Assembly: GCA_002842435.1 (NCBI GenBank)
Contig: PHCX01000003.1
Coordinates: 124,001-188,000, forward strand
Length of the DNA stretch: 64,000 nt
Direction: 5' to 3'
DNA from: Betaproteobacteria bacterium HGW-Betaproteobacteria-1
Lineage (GTDB): Bacteria; Pseudomonadota; Gammaproteobacteria; Burkholderiales; Methylophilaceae
This document shows positions 51,288 to 59,581 of this stretch, one piece after another. Both the position numbers and the translations under genes were made by a program. The notes beneath the pieces are model-generated. The model was given only the letters and a program-made list of their open reading frames with translations, was not told where the DNA came from and did not search any database. Each line of letters begins with the position of its first letter. Positions within the stretch are counted from its first letter, which is position 1.

Positions 51288-52582
51288 GATGCACTCCCGG
51301 GAAACAGACGGTCGTCGTTCAACAGATACCCCACCTTGACCATCGCCCGCTGCAACGCCGTCATGATGGCCCAGTGTTCGACCTGCACCTCAAGCACAGC
51401 TCTGCGCGCCTCCCATACTTCCGACAGCGGCTGGCTGCCTGCAGCATAGCCGGCCTCTGCAAGTCTCAGCCGCATATCCACTGCCGGCAACAGGCGTTCC
51501 TGATGTTCTTCTTCACGTGCCCATGCGGTCTCCCATTCGGCACGTGCCGCTTCAAGCTGGGCCGCCAGCTCTTGGCGTTTGTCTTCAGTCAGCTTGCGCG
51601 CCTTTTCAGCTAGCAACAGCTTCTCGGCCGCACGCCTGTCCTGCCGGTTGGCACGGTCTGTCTGCAAATCAATTGCCACCTGGAAAGTGAGCATGTCACT
51701 CAAATCATTGAAACGCCGCCCATAACTGATCTCCCAGCCCCAGTTCTGCAAGCGTTCGGTTTTGGCGCGTTCAAGTTCAGACATGGCCACGGCCTCGATC
51801 TGCCGGGCATTCTGCAAAACAGGGTGGTTTTCAACCGCATTTGCCGTATTGGGCACCGGCGCCACCGGCAGCAATTCCTCCGAAACCGGCCGCATGGCGT
51901 CATTGCCGATCCATCGCGCCAGCTTGGCGCGCGCCCTGCGCTCCTCGCCTTTTGCCTGCAAGTGCTGGTCCTTTGCCATGGATAACTGCCGCTCCAGGAT
52001 CAGCACTTCAGAAGTCTTGGCTGCGCCTGAACTGATTCTTGAGGCAAGAACGCCACGCTCCGCCACCATGTCGTCGACGATACGCTGATACAAGCCTGAT
52101 TGATGCTGTGCCTCGTACACATCCAGCCATGCCATCGCCACCTCCAGCTGAATGGCACGGGCCGTCGCCAGCTGCTCCATATGATATTGGCCGGCCTCGG
52201 CTTCCAGCACATTTGCGTAAGCCTCACGCTTCGAGCGGGGCGTCACTTCCTGGGACAGGCCGATGGTGGCCATGGTCATGTCATCACGATTGAATCGCAG
52301 CGCATCGCTGCTGGTGACCGGCAAGTTTGCAAAACCCAGCTTGAGTCTGGGATCGGCCAATTGACCTTCCCTGACGGCGGATTCCCGCGCCGCCGCGGCC
52401 GCATCGTCCAAGGATTGCAATATAGGCTGTGACTGTGTCGCAAGCCTCACGGCATCAGCCAGGGACAGAGGCTCGCCTGGCACCGGGGGTGATATCTCGC
52501 CGGCAATGGCAGACGATGCCATCGTTATCGCAATGGCCAAGAACAGGCTCCTGATGGGCCTGTATAGAAATGGGGTAAACAT
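51284..52582 (-). CDS. cusC: CusC-like outer membrane efflux protein
   Basis: 432 residues. A signal peptide (about 1-27, ending SSAIAG) is followed by two outer-membrane-factor repeats: LSLADAVRLATQSQPILQSL at the start of the first and HPVLQNARQIEAVAMSELER in the second, with long helices between. It forms the outer membrane channel of the CusCBA pump. The gene lies 58 bp after the small exported protein on the same strand. Confidence 0.88.
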   Translation of the reverse strand: MFTPFLYRPIRSLFLAIAITMASSAIAGEISPPVPGEPLSLADAVRLATQSQPILQSLDDAAAAARESAVREGQLADPRLKLGFANLPVTSSDALRFNRDDMTMATIGLSQEVTPRSKREAYANVLEAEAGQYHMEQLATARAIQLEVAMAWLDVYEAQHQSGLYQRIVDDMVAERGVLASRISSGAAKTSEVLILERQLSMAKDQHLQAKGEERRARAKLARWIGNDAMRPVSEELLPVAPVPNTANAVENHPVLQNARQIEAVAMSELERAKTERLQNWGWEISYGRRFNDLSDMLTFQVAIDLQTDRANRQDRRAAEKLLLAEKARKLTEDKRQELAAQLEAARAEWETAWAREEEHQERLLPAVDMRLRLAEAGYAAGSQPLSEVWEARRAVLEVQVEHWAIMTALQRAMVKVGYLLNDDRLFPGSAS

Positions 52583-52640
52583 AAAACTCTCCTGAGCGCT
52601 TGAAATGGACGGACTGAGGCCCGCGCCTCTGAACGTCAGT

Positions 52641-52991
52641 TCAAGCGGGAGGTTTTATCGGGGGAGGTTGATCTGCTGAAATAGCGGTGGAGATAAAAAC
52701 CGGCTGCAAGGCGCTGATCAAATCAGGTATCTGATGCTTGAAATCGTTATCAAACACGACCTGTGAAAAGTGACAGCCAGCCATTGTGCAATTCTGATGC
52801 TCAGTTTCCGGTTGCTGTTGTGTAGAATCTGCCTGATGACAATCATGCATATCCATGCCGGACGATGCCATTTCAAGCACCTGTTCCTGCATTTGCAGGC
52901 TTGCACACGATGCAGCGCACACGGCAGCCAGCGCTGAACTGGAAGCCAGTGCCAGAATAAGGAAAGCTGCAAGCATGCGTGAAAACTTCAT
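52641..52991 (-). CDS. Small exported Cys/His/Met-rich protein, first gene of the cus operon
   Basis: 116 residues. A signal peptide (about 1-22, ALASSSALAA) is followed by a short region rich in metal-ligand residues (CAASCASLQMQEQ, then MDMHDCHQ and NCTMAGCHF) and a hydrophobic proline-rich tail. No family recognised with certainty; small proteins of this kind head many metal-efflux operons. It may bind copper in the periplasm (inference). Divergent from earP across a 59-bp spacer. Confidence 0.68.
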   Translation of the reverse strand: MKFSRMLAAFLILALASSSALAAVCAASCASLQMQEQVLEMASSGMDMHDCHQADSTQQQPETEHQNCTMAGCHFSQVVFDNDFKHQIPDLISALQPVFISTAISADQPPPIKPPA

Positions 52992-53050
52992 GATTCGTAG
53001 ACTTTAGCACCCAAACATGGTTCAAACAACCTTAACCTACTGGCACCCGG

Positions 53051-54175
53051 ATGCATAAACAACAACGCTGGGACATCTTTTGCCGCGTCGTCGACAACTT
53101 CGGCGACATCGGCGTCTGCTGGCGTCTTGCCAGGCAACTGGCGCATGAATACGGCCTCGATATCCGCCTCTGGGTCGATGATCTGGAAAGCACGCAGCGC
53201 CTGTTGCCGGAGATCGATACCATGCTGCAGGTGCAGAAAGTCGACGGCGTCGCGATTCATCACTGGCAGCCGGAATTCAGCTTCGACACCGTCGCCGATG
53301 TGGTAATCGAAGCCTTCGCCTGCGAACTGCCGGAGAATTACCTGCAGGCCATGGCCGAGACCCGGCCCGTATGGCTCAACCTGGAATACCTGAGCGCGGA
53401 AAGCTGGGTGGAGGACTATCACCTGAAGCCCTCACCGCACCCCAGATTGCCCCTGAACAAGACCTTCTTCTTCCCCGGCTTCACCGAGCGCACCGGCGGC
53501 CTGCTGCGCGAAAAAGACCTGTTCGCTGCCCGCGACGCGTTTGTGCAGAGACAACAACAAGCGGACAACGGTACACACGATTCACTGCAGGTATCGCTGT
53601 TCTGCTACCCGTTCGCGCCTATCCGCCAACTGCTTTCCATCATGGCGCAAGGGCCACGACCGGTGCATTGCCGCATTCCGCAAACCGGCATCCTGCCCGC
53701 CGTCTGCGATTTCTTCGCGGTGACGCAACTGACGGTCGGCCAGCAGATCAGCAGTGGTCAGCTGACGGTCGAGATACTGCCTTTCCTCTCGCAGGATGCC
53801 TACGACCGCCTGCTGTGGTGTTGCGATCTCAACTTTGTGCGCGGCGAAGACAGCTGGATACGCGCGATCTGGGCCGCGCGCCCTTTCATCTGGCAACCCT
53901 ACCGGCAGGAAGAAGACACCCACCTGCTCAAACTTCAGGCGTTTTTCGACGTGTACAACCGCGCCAACGAAGCCACTGACAGCGAAGCCGCTGCCAGAAC
54001 CAGCCTGGAACAATTTCACCGCGCCTGGGTCGGCGGCGAGCTGCAAGCCGCGCACTGGCAGCAGCTATTGCAACAACTGCCGGCACTACAGGCGCATGCT
54101 AAACAGCGTGCGGAGGATTTGGCACAGCAGGCCGATCTTGCGTCTAAGCTGGTGATTTTTTGCGAGAATTCTTGA
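53051..54175 (+). CDS. earP: EF-P arginine rhamnosyltransferase EarP
   Basis: 374 residues. EarP transfers rhamnose from TDP-rhamnose to Arg32 of EF-P. The N-terminal WDIFCRVVDNFGDIGVCWRL carries the two conserved Asp of the active site; VIEAFACELPENYL, NLEYLSAESWVEDYHLKPSP and the C-terminal DLNFVRGEDSWIRAIW with ARPFIWQPYRQEEDTHL are characteristic. It lies 62 bp upstream of efp, the conserved arrangement that identifies its target. Confidence 0.95.
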   Translation: MHKQQRWDIFCRVVDNFGDIGVCWRLARQLAHEYGLDIRLWVDDLESTQRLLPEIDTMLQVQKVDGVAIHHWQPEFSFDTVADVVIEAFACELPENYLQAMAETRPVWLNLEYLSAESWVEDYHLKPSPHPRLPLNKTFFFPGFTERTGGLLREKDLFAARDAFVQRQQQADNGTHDSLQVSLFCYPFAPIRQLLSIMAQGPRPVHCRIPQTGILPAVCDFFAVTQLTVGQQISSGQLTVEILPFLSQDAYDRLLWCCDLNFVRGEDSWIRAIWAARPFIWQPYRQEEDTHLLKLQAFFDVYNRANEATDSEAAARTSLEQFHRAWVGGELQAAHWQQLLQQLPALQAHAKQRAEDLAQQADLASKLVIFCENS

Positions 54176-54183
54176 TAAAACTC

Positions 54184-54192
54184 TGATATAAT
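54184..54192 (+). promoter_or_regulatory. Extended -10 promoter of efp
   Basis: TGATATAAT gives a TGN extended motif with a perfect TATAAT at 54187-54192, directly after the earP stop. No good -35 is seen 16-18 bp upstream, as usual for extended -10 promoters. It lets efp be expressed apart from earP. Confidence 0.6.
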
Positions 54193-54237
54193 GCGCGGCT
54201 TTTTACTCCTCCAAATTTTTAGGTCGCAGGACATCAC

Positions 54238-54795
54238 ATGAAAACAGCTCAGGAACTCCGCGTAGGTAACGTATTTATGGTGGGTAACGATCCCATGGTC
54301 GTGCTCAAGGCCGAATACAGCAAATCCGGCCGCAACTCTTCCGTGGTCAAGATGAAATTCAAGAATCTGCTCACCGAATCGCCGAGTGAAGCTGTTTACA
54401 AGGCTGATGACAAGTTCGACGTCGTCGTGCTGGAAAAGAAGGATGTCACCTACTCCTACTTCGCTGACCCGATGTATGTGTTCATGGATGCCGAATACAA
54501 CCAGTACGAAGTTGAAGCCGAAACCATGGAAGATGCGCTGAAGTTCCTGCAAGACGGCATGGAATGTGAAGTCGTGTTCTACAACGGCAAGCCGATCTCC
54601 GTTGAACTGCCAAATTCAGTTGTACGTGAAATCATCTACACTGAGCCAGCAGTCAAGGGCGACACTTCCGGCAAGGTCATGAAGCCAGCCAGAATCAACA
54701 CAGATTTTGAACTGCCAGTGCCATTGTTCTGCGAAATCGGCGACAAGATCGAAATCGACACCCGTACGCTGGAATACAAGAACCGCGTGAAGTAA
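54238..54795 (+). CDS. efp: Elongation factor P (arginine type)
   Basis: 185 residues; binds between the P and E sites and relieves ribosome stalling at polyproline. The loop at the tip of domain I reads [12 protein letters not shown] with Arg at position 32 where E. coli has the modified Lys34, so it is the EarP-rhamnosylated type. The full three-domain length is present, ending [12 protein letters not shown] strong terminator follows 17 bp after the stop. Confidence 0.97.
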   Translation: MKTAQELRVGNVFMVGNDPMVVLKAEYSKSGRNSSVVKMKFKNLLTESPSEAVYKADDKFDVVVLEKKDVTYSYFADPMYVFMDAEYNQYEVEAETMEDALKFLQDGMECEVVFYNGKPISVELPNSVVREIIYTEPAVKGDTSGKVMKPARINTDFELPVPLFCEIGDKIEIDTRTLEYKNRVK

Positions 54796-54811
54796 GTAGC
54801 GTGTGAAATAC

Positions 54812-54841
54812 AAAAAGCCGGATTCAACATCCGGCTTTTTT
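54812..54841 (+). terminator. Rho-independent terminator of efp
   Basis: AAAAAGCCGGAT and ATCCGGCTTTTT form a 12-bp stem around a 5-base loop, ending in a T-run: a textbook terminator placed 17 bp after the efp stop. The matching A-run would also serve the opposite strand. Confidence 0.92.
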
Positions 54842-54857
54842 ATTGCGCTTTAATTTT

Positions 54858-54921
54858 CACCCGGACATTCCACCCGGACATTCCACCCGGACATTCCACC
54901 CGCATATTCCATCCGGGCAAC
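54858..54921. repeat. 13-bp tandem repeat between efp and the RIO kinase gene
   Basis: The unit CACCCGGACATTC occurs three times exactly (54858-54896), then as the variant CACCCGCATATTC (54897-54909) and a partial CATCCGGGCA. It lies between the efp terminator and the next start. A slippage-prone array with no known role; it may vary between strains. Confidence 0.8.
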
Positions 54922-54967
54922 AACATAGTTGCCCCTTTACCCCACCCAAGTCGTATCATCCCTTCCT

Positions 54968-55828
54968 ATGAAACCACCTAAAAGACTCGAACCCCTGATT
55001 GAAGACGGCCTGATTGACGAAGTCCTTCGTCAGCTCATGAGCGGCAAAGAAGCCACGGTATACGTTGTCCGTTGCGGTGATGAAGTGCGATGCGCAAAAG
55101 TGTACAAAGAGGCAGACAAACGCAGCTTCCGCCAGAGTGTGGATTACACCGAAGGCCGACGCGTCAAGAACAGCCGTCAGGCGCGTGCCATGCAAAAAGG
55201 CTCCAAATACGGCCGCCAGGCGCAGGAAGAAGCCTGGCAAAGTGCAGAAGTCGATGCGCTGTTCCGCCTGGATGCCGCCGGTGTTCGCGTACCCAAACCA
55301 TACAATTTTTACGAAGGCGTGCTGCTGATGGAACTGGTGACCGATGCCAATGGCAGTGCCGCACCGAGATTGAATGATGTGGAATTCACTGAAGAAGAAG
55401 CCTTGATGCATCACCAGACGCTATTGCGCGAAGTGGTGCGCATGCTATCGGCTGGCATCGTTCATGGCGACCTTTCAGAATTCAATATCCTGATGAGTGA
55501 AGATGGCCCTGTCATCATCGACCTGCCGCAAGCAGTCGATGCCGCTGGTAATAACCATGCAAGCAGCATGCTGGAACGCGACGTGGAAAATCTCAGAAAT
55601 TACTTCGGACGCTTCGCCCCGCAGTTGCTCAACACCCAATATGGCAAAGAGATCTGGGCACTGTATGCACATGGAGACTTGCACCCTGACGTGCCGTTAA
55701 CCGGGCGCTTTAGGGAAGACCATAAACCGGTTGACCTGAAAAACGTGATGCGCGTGATTGATGATGTAAGGAAGGAAGAAGCCAGGAAACAGGAAAGGTT
55801 GGCGGAAGCTAAAGAGCGGCCGAATTAG
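54968..55828 (+). CDS. RIO1-like serine protein kinase
   Basis: 286 residues from the ATG at 54968. RIO fold: LMSGKEATVYVVRCGDEVRC (nucleotide loop), CAKVYKEADKRSFRQ with the ATP-binding Lys, VLLMELVTD hinge, catalytic loop IVHGDLSEFNILMSEDG and metal-binding IIDLPQAVDAAGNNHA. The QKGSKYGRQAQEEAW segment is typical of bacterial RIO proteins. Substrates unknown. The start lacks a clear ribosome site; a TTG at 54929 is an alternative. Confidence 0.88.
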   Translation: MKPPKRLEPLIEDGLIDEVLRQLMSGKEATVYVVRCGDEVRCAKVYKEADKRSFRQSVDYTEGRRVKNSRQARAMQKGSKYGRQAQEEAWQSAEVDALFRLDAAGVRVPKPYNFYEGVLLMELVTDANGSAAPRLNDVEFTEEEALMHHQTLLREVVRMLSAGIVHGDLSEFNILMSEDGPVIIDLPQAVDAAGNNHASSMLERDVENLRNYFGRFAPQLLNTQYGKEIWALYAHGDLHPDVPLTGRFREDHKPVDLKNVMRVIDDVRKEEARKQERLAEAKERPN

Positions 55829-55875
55829 CTTGCGCTGATGGATATCAGCCGTAAATGTACCATGCAAAGAGAGAT

Positions 55876-55945
55876 GTCGGAGCAGAAGGTCGTTGTTCTT
55901 CTCAAAAGCCAGCCGACCGACATAAAACGCCACCGGCCCATCCAT
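55876..55945 (-). pseudogene. Remnant of a family 4 glycosyltransferase gene
   Basis: Read on the minus strand, DGPVAFYVGRLAFEKNNDLL parallels DRPMALYVGRVAFEKNIDFL of the glycosyltransferase at the right edge. By direct comparison 55881-55938 and 63489-63546 match at 51 of 58 positions with no gaps. Similarity stops on both sides, so only about 60-70 bp of a former gene survive, between the RIO kinase and the MocR regulator. Confidence 0.75.
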
Positions 55946-55959
55946 TGAAGCTGCCGATG

Positions 55960-57453
55960 TTAATCCATCAAACTGATTGCTCGGTCTTGTGCGATAAGGG
56001 CATGTTTCAATCGCCATATCCCCTCTGTCAATTCATTTGCATCGAGGCTGCCGAACCCCAGCCTGATACCGTTGATGTCAGTTTCACCATCGGAAAAGAG
56101 CGAACCCGGTAGCACACGCACTTTTTTCAGCAAGGCTTTTTGCGCCAGGGCATCGATATCAATGCCTTCGTTCAACCGTAACCAGAGTGCCAGCCCACCG
56201 ACAGGGGGGTCGAAACGCACAAACGGCCCCAGCTCTTCGCGCACCAGATCGACCAGGATATTTCGACGCTCACCATAGATTTTCAAGGTTTTACGAATAT
56301 GGCGCTTGATCTCGCCTGACCCCATCAGCTCTGCAACAGCGAATTCGGTCACCGAGTTGCCTTGGCGGTCGATCAGCATGATTTCTGACGAACATTGGTT
56401 GATGAATTCCCTGGAAGCCACCAGATAACCAATGCGCAGACCCGGAGCCAGCACTTTGGACAAAGAACCCACATAAACCACCCTGCCGGCCGGATCATCG
56501 CTTGCGAGCGGCAAAACCGGATGATGGTGGAAATGGAACTCGTGATCGTAATCATCCTCCACGATCACAAAATCGTACTGCTCGGCCAACATCAACAATT
56601 TCAGTCGGCGTTCGGCCGTCATCATGACTGTGGTCGGGAACTGATGATGCGGCGTGACATAAATGGCCCGCACCCGATGCTGCTTGCACAGGGTTTCCAG
56701 TTCATCGACATCAAGCCCGTGCTCATCCAGCCCGACACCAAGGATTTGCGCGCCGCATGAACTGAACGCCTCGCGAGCCGGCGGATAACTCAATCGTTCG
56801 ACCACGACGCAATCGCCCGGCCGCGTCAGGATGCGCGCTGCCAGAAAGATACCCATCTGGCTCCCGCGCACGATACATGTGTTATCCACGCTGACGCTCA
56901 ACCCCCGTTCCATGTTCAGCATGGATGCGATCGCCTGTCGCAGGATCAGCATGCCTCTGGGGTCGTCATAGCCCAAGCGGTTGGCGCGCGAAGAATCGAC
57001 CAGCGCATGACGAAATGCCCGCGACAGAATTTCGAACGGGATCAGTCGCGTGTCCGGAATACCGTCATTGAAATCAATGACTTGATCGAGAACAGTATGG
57101 TCTTGCGGAACCAGATGCCGGGCATAGGACGTGAACTGTGAAGTATGAATTTCTGCAACCTGCATGCTTGCATGCTTGTGCGGAACAAAATGCGGCAGCT
57201 TGGCGGAAACGAAAGTACCCCTGCGCTTTTCGGTCGTCAGCCAGCCCTGCGCAATCAGTTCATCGTAGGCAAGCCGAGCGGTTTTCCGGTTGACATTGAA
57301 TTTCTCTGCCAGCTCTCGGGTACCGGGCAGGATTGTAGAAGGCAACAAACGCCCGCGCTTGATCTCATCGATGATTTGCTGGGCAATCTGCAAATAGACA
57401 GCCAGAGCCGAGTCTCTGTTGAGAACCAGATTAAGGTTCCATGAACGCAACAT
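55960..57453 (-). CDS. MocR-type regulator (GntR helix-turn-helix fused to aminotransferase domain)
   Basis: 497 residues from the ATG at 57453 (a GTG at 57465 is possible). Residues about 16-85 are a GntR winged helix (YLQIAQQIIDEIKRGRLLPS, then GTRELAEKFNVNRKTARLAY). The rest is a fold type I aminotransferase-like domain with PLP lysine in VYVGSLSKVLAPGLRIGYLV and the Asp in IVEDDYDHEFHF. MocR proteins sense amines or vitamers through PLP. It is divergent from the second mxa-like operon with a tandem repeat in the shared region, so control of that operon is likely. Confidence 0.9.
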   Translation of the reverse strand: MLRSWNLNLVLNRDSALAVYLQIAQQIIDEIKRGRLLPSTILPGTRELAEKFNVNRKTARLAYDELIAQGWLTTEKRRGTFVSAKLPHFVPHKHASMQVAEIHTSQFTSYARHLVPQDHTVLDQVIDFNDGIPDTRLIPFEILSRAFRHALVDSSRANRLGYDDPRGMLILRQAIASMLNMERGLSVSVDNTCIVRGSQMGIFLAARILTRPGDCVVVERLSYPPAREAFSSCGAQILGVGLDEHGLDVDELETLCKQHRVRAIYVTPHHQFPTTVMMTAERRLKLLMLAEQYDFVIVEDDYDHEFHFHHHPVLPLASDDPAGRVVYVGSLSKVLAPGLRIGYLVASREFINQCSSEIMLIDRQGNSVTEFAVAELMGSGEIKRHIRKTLKIYGERRNILVDLVREELGPFVRFDPPVGGLALWLRLNEGIDIDALAQKALLKKVRVLPGSLFSDGETDINGIRLGFGSLDANELTEGIWRLKHALIAQDRAISLMD

Positions 57454-57615
57454 TGCTTCTCTCACATGAAAAATTCATTCAAATAGCCAGGATTAAAGCA
57501 TCAGCCTTTCAACCAACGGATGCCCGTTGCAGCAAGACGAAAATCTCTGGGCTACCTAGGTTGTCCATTCTGGGCGACTCATGGTAATCCAATTTTAGTT
57601 ACAGTTCCATCCGGC

Positions 57616-57639
57616 TTGATACAAATTGATACAAATTGA
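57616..57639. promoter_or_regulatory. Tandem 10-bp direct repeats in the MocR/mxa cluster 2 spacer
   Basis: TTGATACAAA occurs at 57616-57625 and 57626-57635, followed by TTGA: head-to-tail copies spaced exactly one helical turn. Direct-repeat operators next to the regulator gene are typical of MocR proteins (established for GabR and PdxR types). The site ends 38 bp before the moxR-like ATG. Binding by the divergent regulator is inference. Confidence 0.6.
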
Positions 57640-57677
57640 CCCTGAGTCTTTTACCAACCATCAATAAAGGAATCCTC

Positions 57678-58721
57678 ATGTCTCCCCCACTGGATAATCA
57701 ACTCTCGGATTGGCGCAGTCATGCCTTGAAGCTGGAAAATGAAGTGAAGAAGGTCATCGTTGGCCAGGACAAGGCCATACGGCTGATGAACATCGCCATC
57801 TTTGCGCGCGGTCACGTGTTGCTCGAAGGCGGCGTCGGCGTAGGCAAGACCACGTTGCTGCAATCGATCGCCCGCTGTATCGGCGGTGCCTATGAGCGTA
57901 TCGAAGGCACGGTCGACCTGATGCCGAACGATCTCATCTACCACACCTACCTCGGTGAGGATGGCCGCCCCAAGATCGATGAAGGTCCGCTACTGCGCGC
58001 CGGTGAAAACCTGTCAGTGTTCTTCTTCAACGAAATCAACCGTGCACGGCCGCAGGTACATGCGCTCATGCTGCGCGTGATGGCCGAACGCCATCTGCAT
58101 GCCTTCAAGAGAGAATACCGCCTGCCGCACATGGTGGTCTTCGCCGACCGCAACCAGGTAGAGAAAAACGAAACCTTCGAGATCCCGTCTGCGGCCCGCG
58201 ACCGTTTCATGATGGAAATCCCGATTGAGGTGCCGGAGGACCGCGAACTGAGAAAAGCCCTGATGTTCAACGTCAAGTTCCAGCATGCGGAAAACCTGAC
58301 CAAACAGGTCGAATCCAATGTACTGCAATTCGATCAGCTCAATGCTTTCTCCGATCAGCTGCAAAGCTTCATCAAATCCAGCGACGCCATCGAAGAATAT
58401 GCACTGGATTTGTGGGACGCTACAAAGTCGCCGGAAAAATTCGGCATCAAAATGGATACTGTCGATGTCAACCGCCTGATACATACCGGCGCCAGTCCGC
58501 GCGGCATGGGCATGTTGCTGAAGGCTGCACGTGTGCATGCCTGGCTGATGAACCGCGACAGACTGTATCCGGAAGATATCCATGCGGTGTTCCACGAGCT
58601 GATTGCCCACCGGCTGGTGTTCAACTCCATGTACGAAAATCGCCGGACGATACTGGCGCGTGAACTGACTTCGCACATTCTGAGTACGGTCGCCGTTCCG
58701 GCACAGGTCAAAGCAGCATGA
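57678..58721 (+). CDS. MoxR-family AAA+ ATPase, MxaR-like (cluster 2)
   Basis: 347 residues from the ATG at 57678 behind AAAGGAA. Walker A is GGVGVGKT at 51-58; the Walker B region reads VFFFNEINRARPQ, with Asn in place of the usual Asp, as in cluster 1. Nearly every motif is shared with the gene at 6930 (IEGTVDLMPNDLIYHTYLGE, ARDRFMMEIPIEVPEDRE), so the two are clear paralogues. It overlaps the next gene by 4 bp. Confidence 0.88.
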   Translation: MSPPLDNQLSDWRSHALKLENEVKKVIVGQDKAIRLMNIAIFARGHVLLEGGVGVGKTTLLQSIARCIGGAYERIEGTVDLMPNDLIYHTYLGEDGRPKIDEGPLLRAGENLSVFFFNEINRARPQVHALMLRVMAERHLHAFKREYRLPHMVVFADRNQVEKNETFEIPSAARDRFMMEIPIEVPEDRELRKALMFNVKFQHAENLTKQVESNVLQFDQLNAFSDQLQSFIKSSDAIEEYALDLWDATKSPEKFGIKMDTVDVNRLIHTGASPRGMGMLLKAARVHAWLMNRDRLYPEDIHAVFHELIAHRLVFNSMYENRRTILARELTSHILSTVAVPAQVKAA

Positions 58722-59581
58722 TTGCGGCTTACGCCAAACCGTTTACCTACCAGATTCCCTGGAAAACCAGCAGCGTGCATGCCGGCGACCATCGCGGCAC
58801 GCAGCGCGGGCTGGGTTTCGAATACAGGGGAAATGTGCCATTGGTGGATTACCCGGATGCGCGGCGCATGGATTTGCGCCAGACGCTGCGCGACCCGTAC
58901 GAGCAAATTCAGGTCAAGCTATTCAATCAGGACAACATCACGCCGATTTTTGCGCTGTGCGACCTTTCCAGCTCCATGCAGTTCAAGGGCAGGCAGCGCA
59001 AGCTCGATCAGGCCAAGGAAATTGCTGCGTCAATCGCGCTTTCGGCCTTCCATGCCGGTGATGTGTTCAGCCTGATCGGCTATAACCAGCATGTGGTTGA
59101 GGAGTTCACCCTGCCATTGAGTCTTCACGTGCACCAGGCACTGGAACTCATCGGCGAGTTGCACGATTACCGGAAAATGCGGGTCGGCTCGGAGGGTGTC
59201 ATGGAAGTGCACCAGTTTCTCAGCCAGCATAAGGGCCTAGTGTTCTGGATCTCGGATTTTCATATGCCGATGGAACTGATCGAGCAGACCCTCAATTCCA
59301 TGTCCTTGCATCAGGTGGTTCCTGTCGTGCTGTGGGATGAGCAGGAATATAGCCACCTGCCCAGATTCGGCTTTGGCAACATGATTGACCCGGAAACCGG
59401 CCAGAACAGAACCATTTTCTTCCGGGATGCCATCAGGTCGCAGTTCAAAGCCGCATTTGCCCAAAGAAAACAGGCGCTTGACGACCTGTTCTCGAGATTT
59501 GACTGCCAGGCACTTTACCTGAGCGGAAAGTTCGACCCCGAAGCAATGACCCATTATTTTGAACAGTACATGAGCTTATGA
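58718..59581 (+). CDS. DUF58/vWA protein, MxaS-like (cluster 2)
   Basis: 287 residues, paralogue of the gene at 8061. AGDHRGTQRGLGFEYRGNVP and DARRMDLRQTLRDPYEQIQV match the DUF58 pattern. The MIDAS motif is DLSSS in FALCDLSSSMQFKG, and LVFWISDFHMPMELI is shared with cluster 1. No membrane segment. ATGA overlaps on both sides mark tight translational coupling. Confidence 0.85.
   Translation: MIAAYAKPFTYQIPWKTSSVHAGDHRGTQRGLGFEYRGNVPLVDYPDARRMDLRQTLRDPYEQIQVKLFNQDNITPIFALCDLSSSMQFKGRQRKLDQAKEIAASIALSAFHAGDVFSLIGYNQHVVEEFTLPLSLHVHQALELIGELHDYRKMRVGSEGVMEVHQFLSQHKGLVFWISDFHMPMELIEQTLNSMSLHQVVPVVLWDEQEYSHLPRFGFGNMIDPETGQNRTIFFRDAIRSQFKAAFAQRKQALDDLFSRFDCQALYLSGKFDPEAMTHYFEQYMSL

Noticed and set aside
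54858..54921. CRISPR array
   Set aside because: Units are 13 bp and contiguous with no spacers; it is a simple tandem repeat.
55697..56017. A 106-codon minus-strand frame as an intact gene
   Set aside because: Only ~20 residues resemble a glycosyltransferase; the rest is antisense to the RIO kinase or overlaps the MocR end, so it is treated as a remnant.
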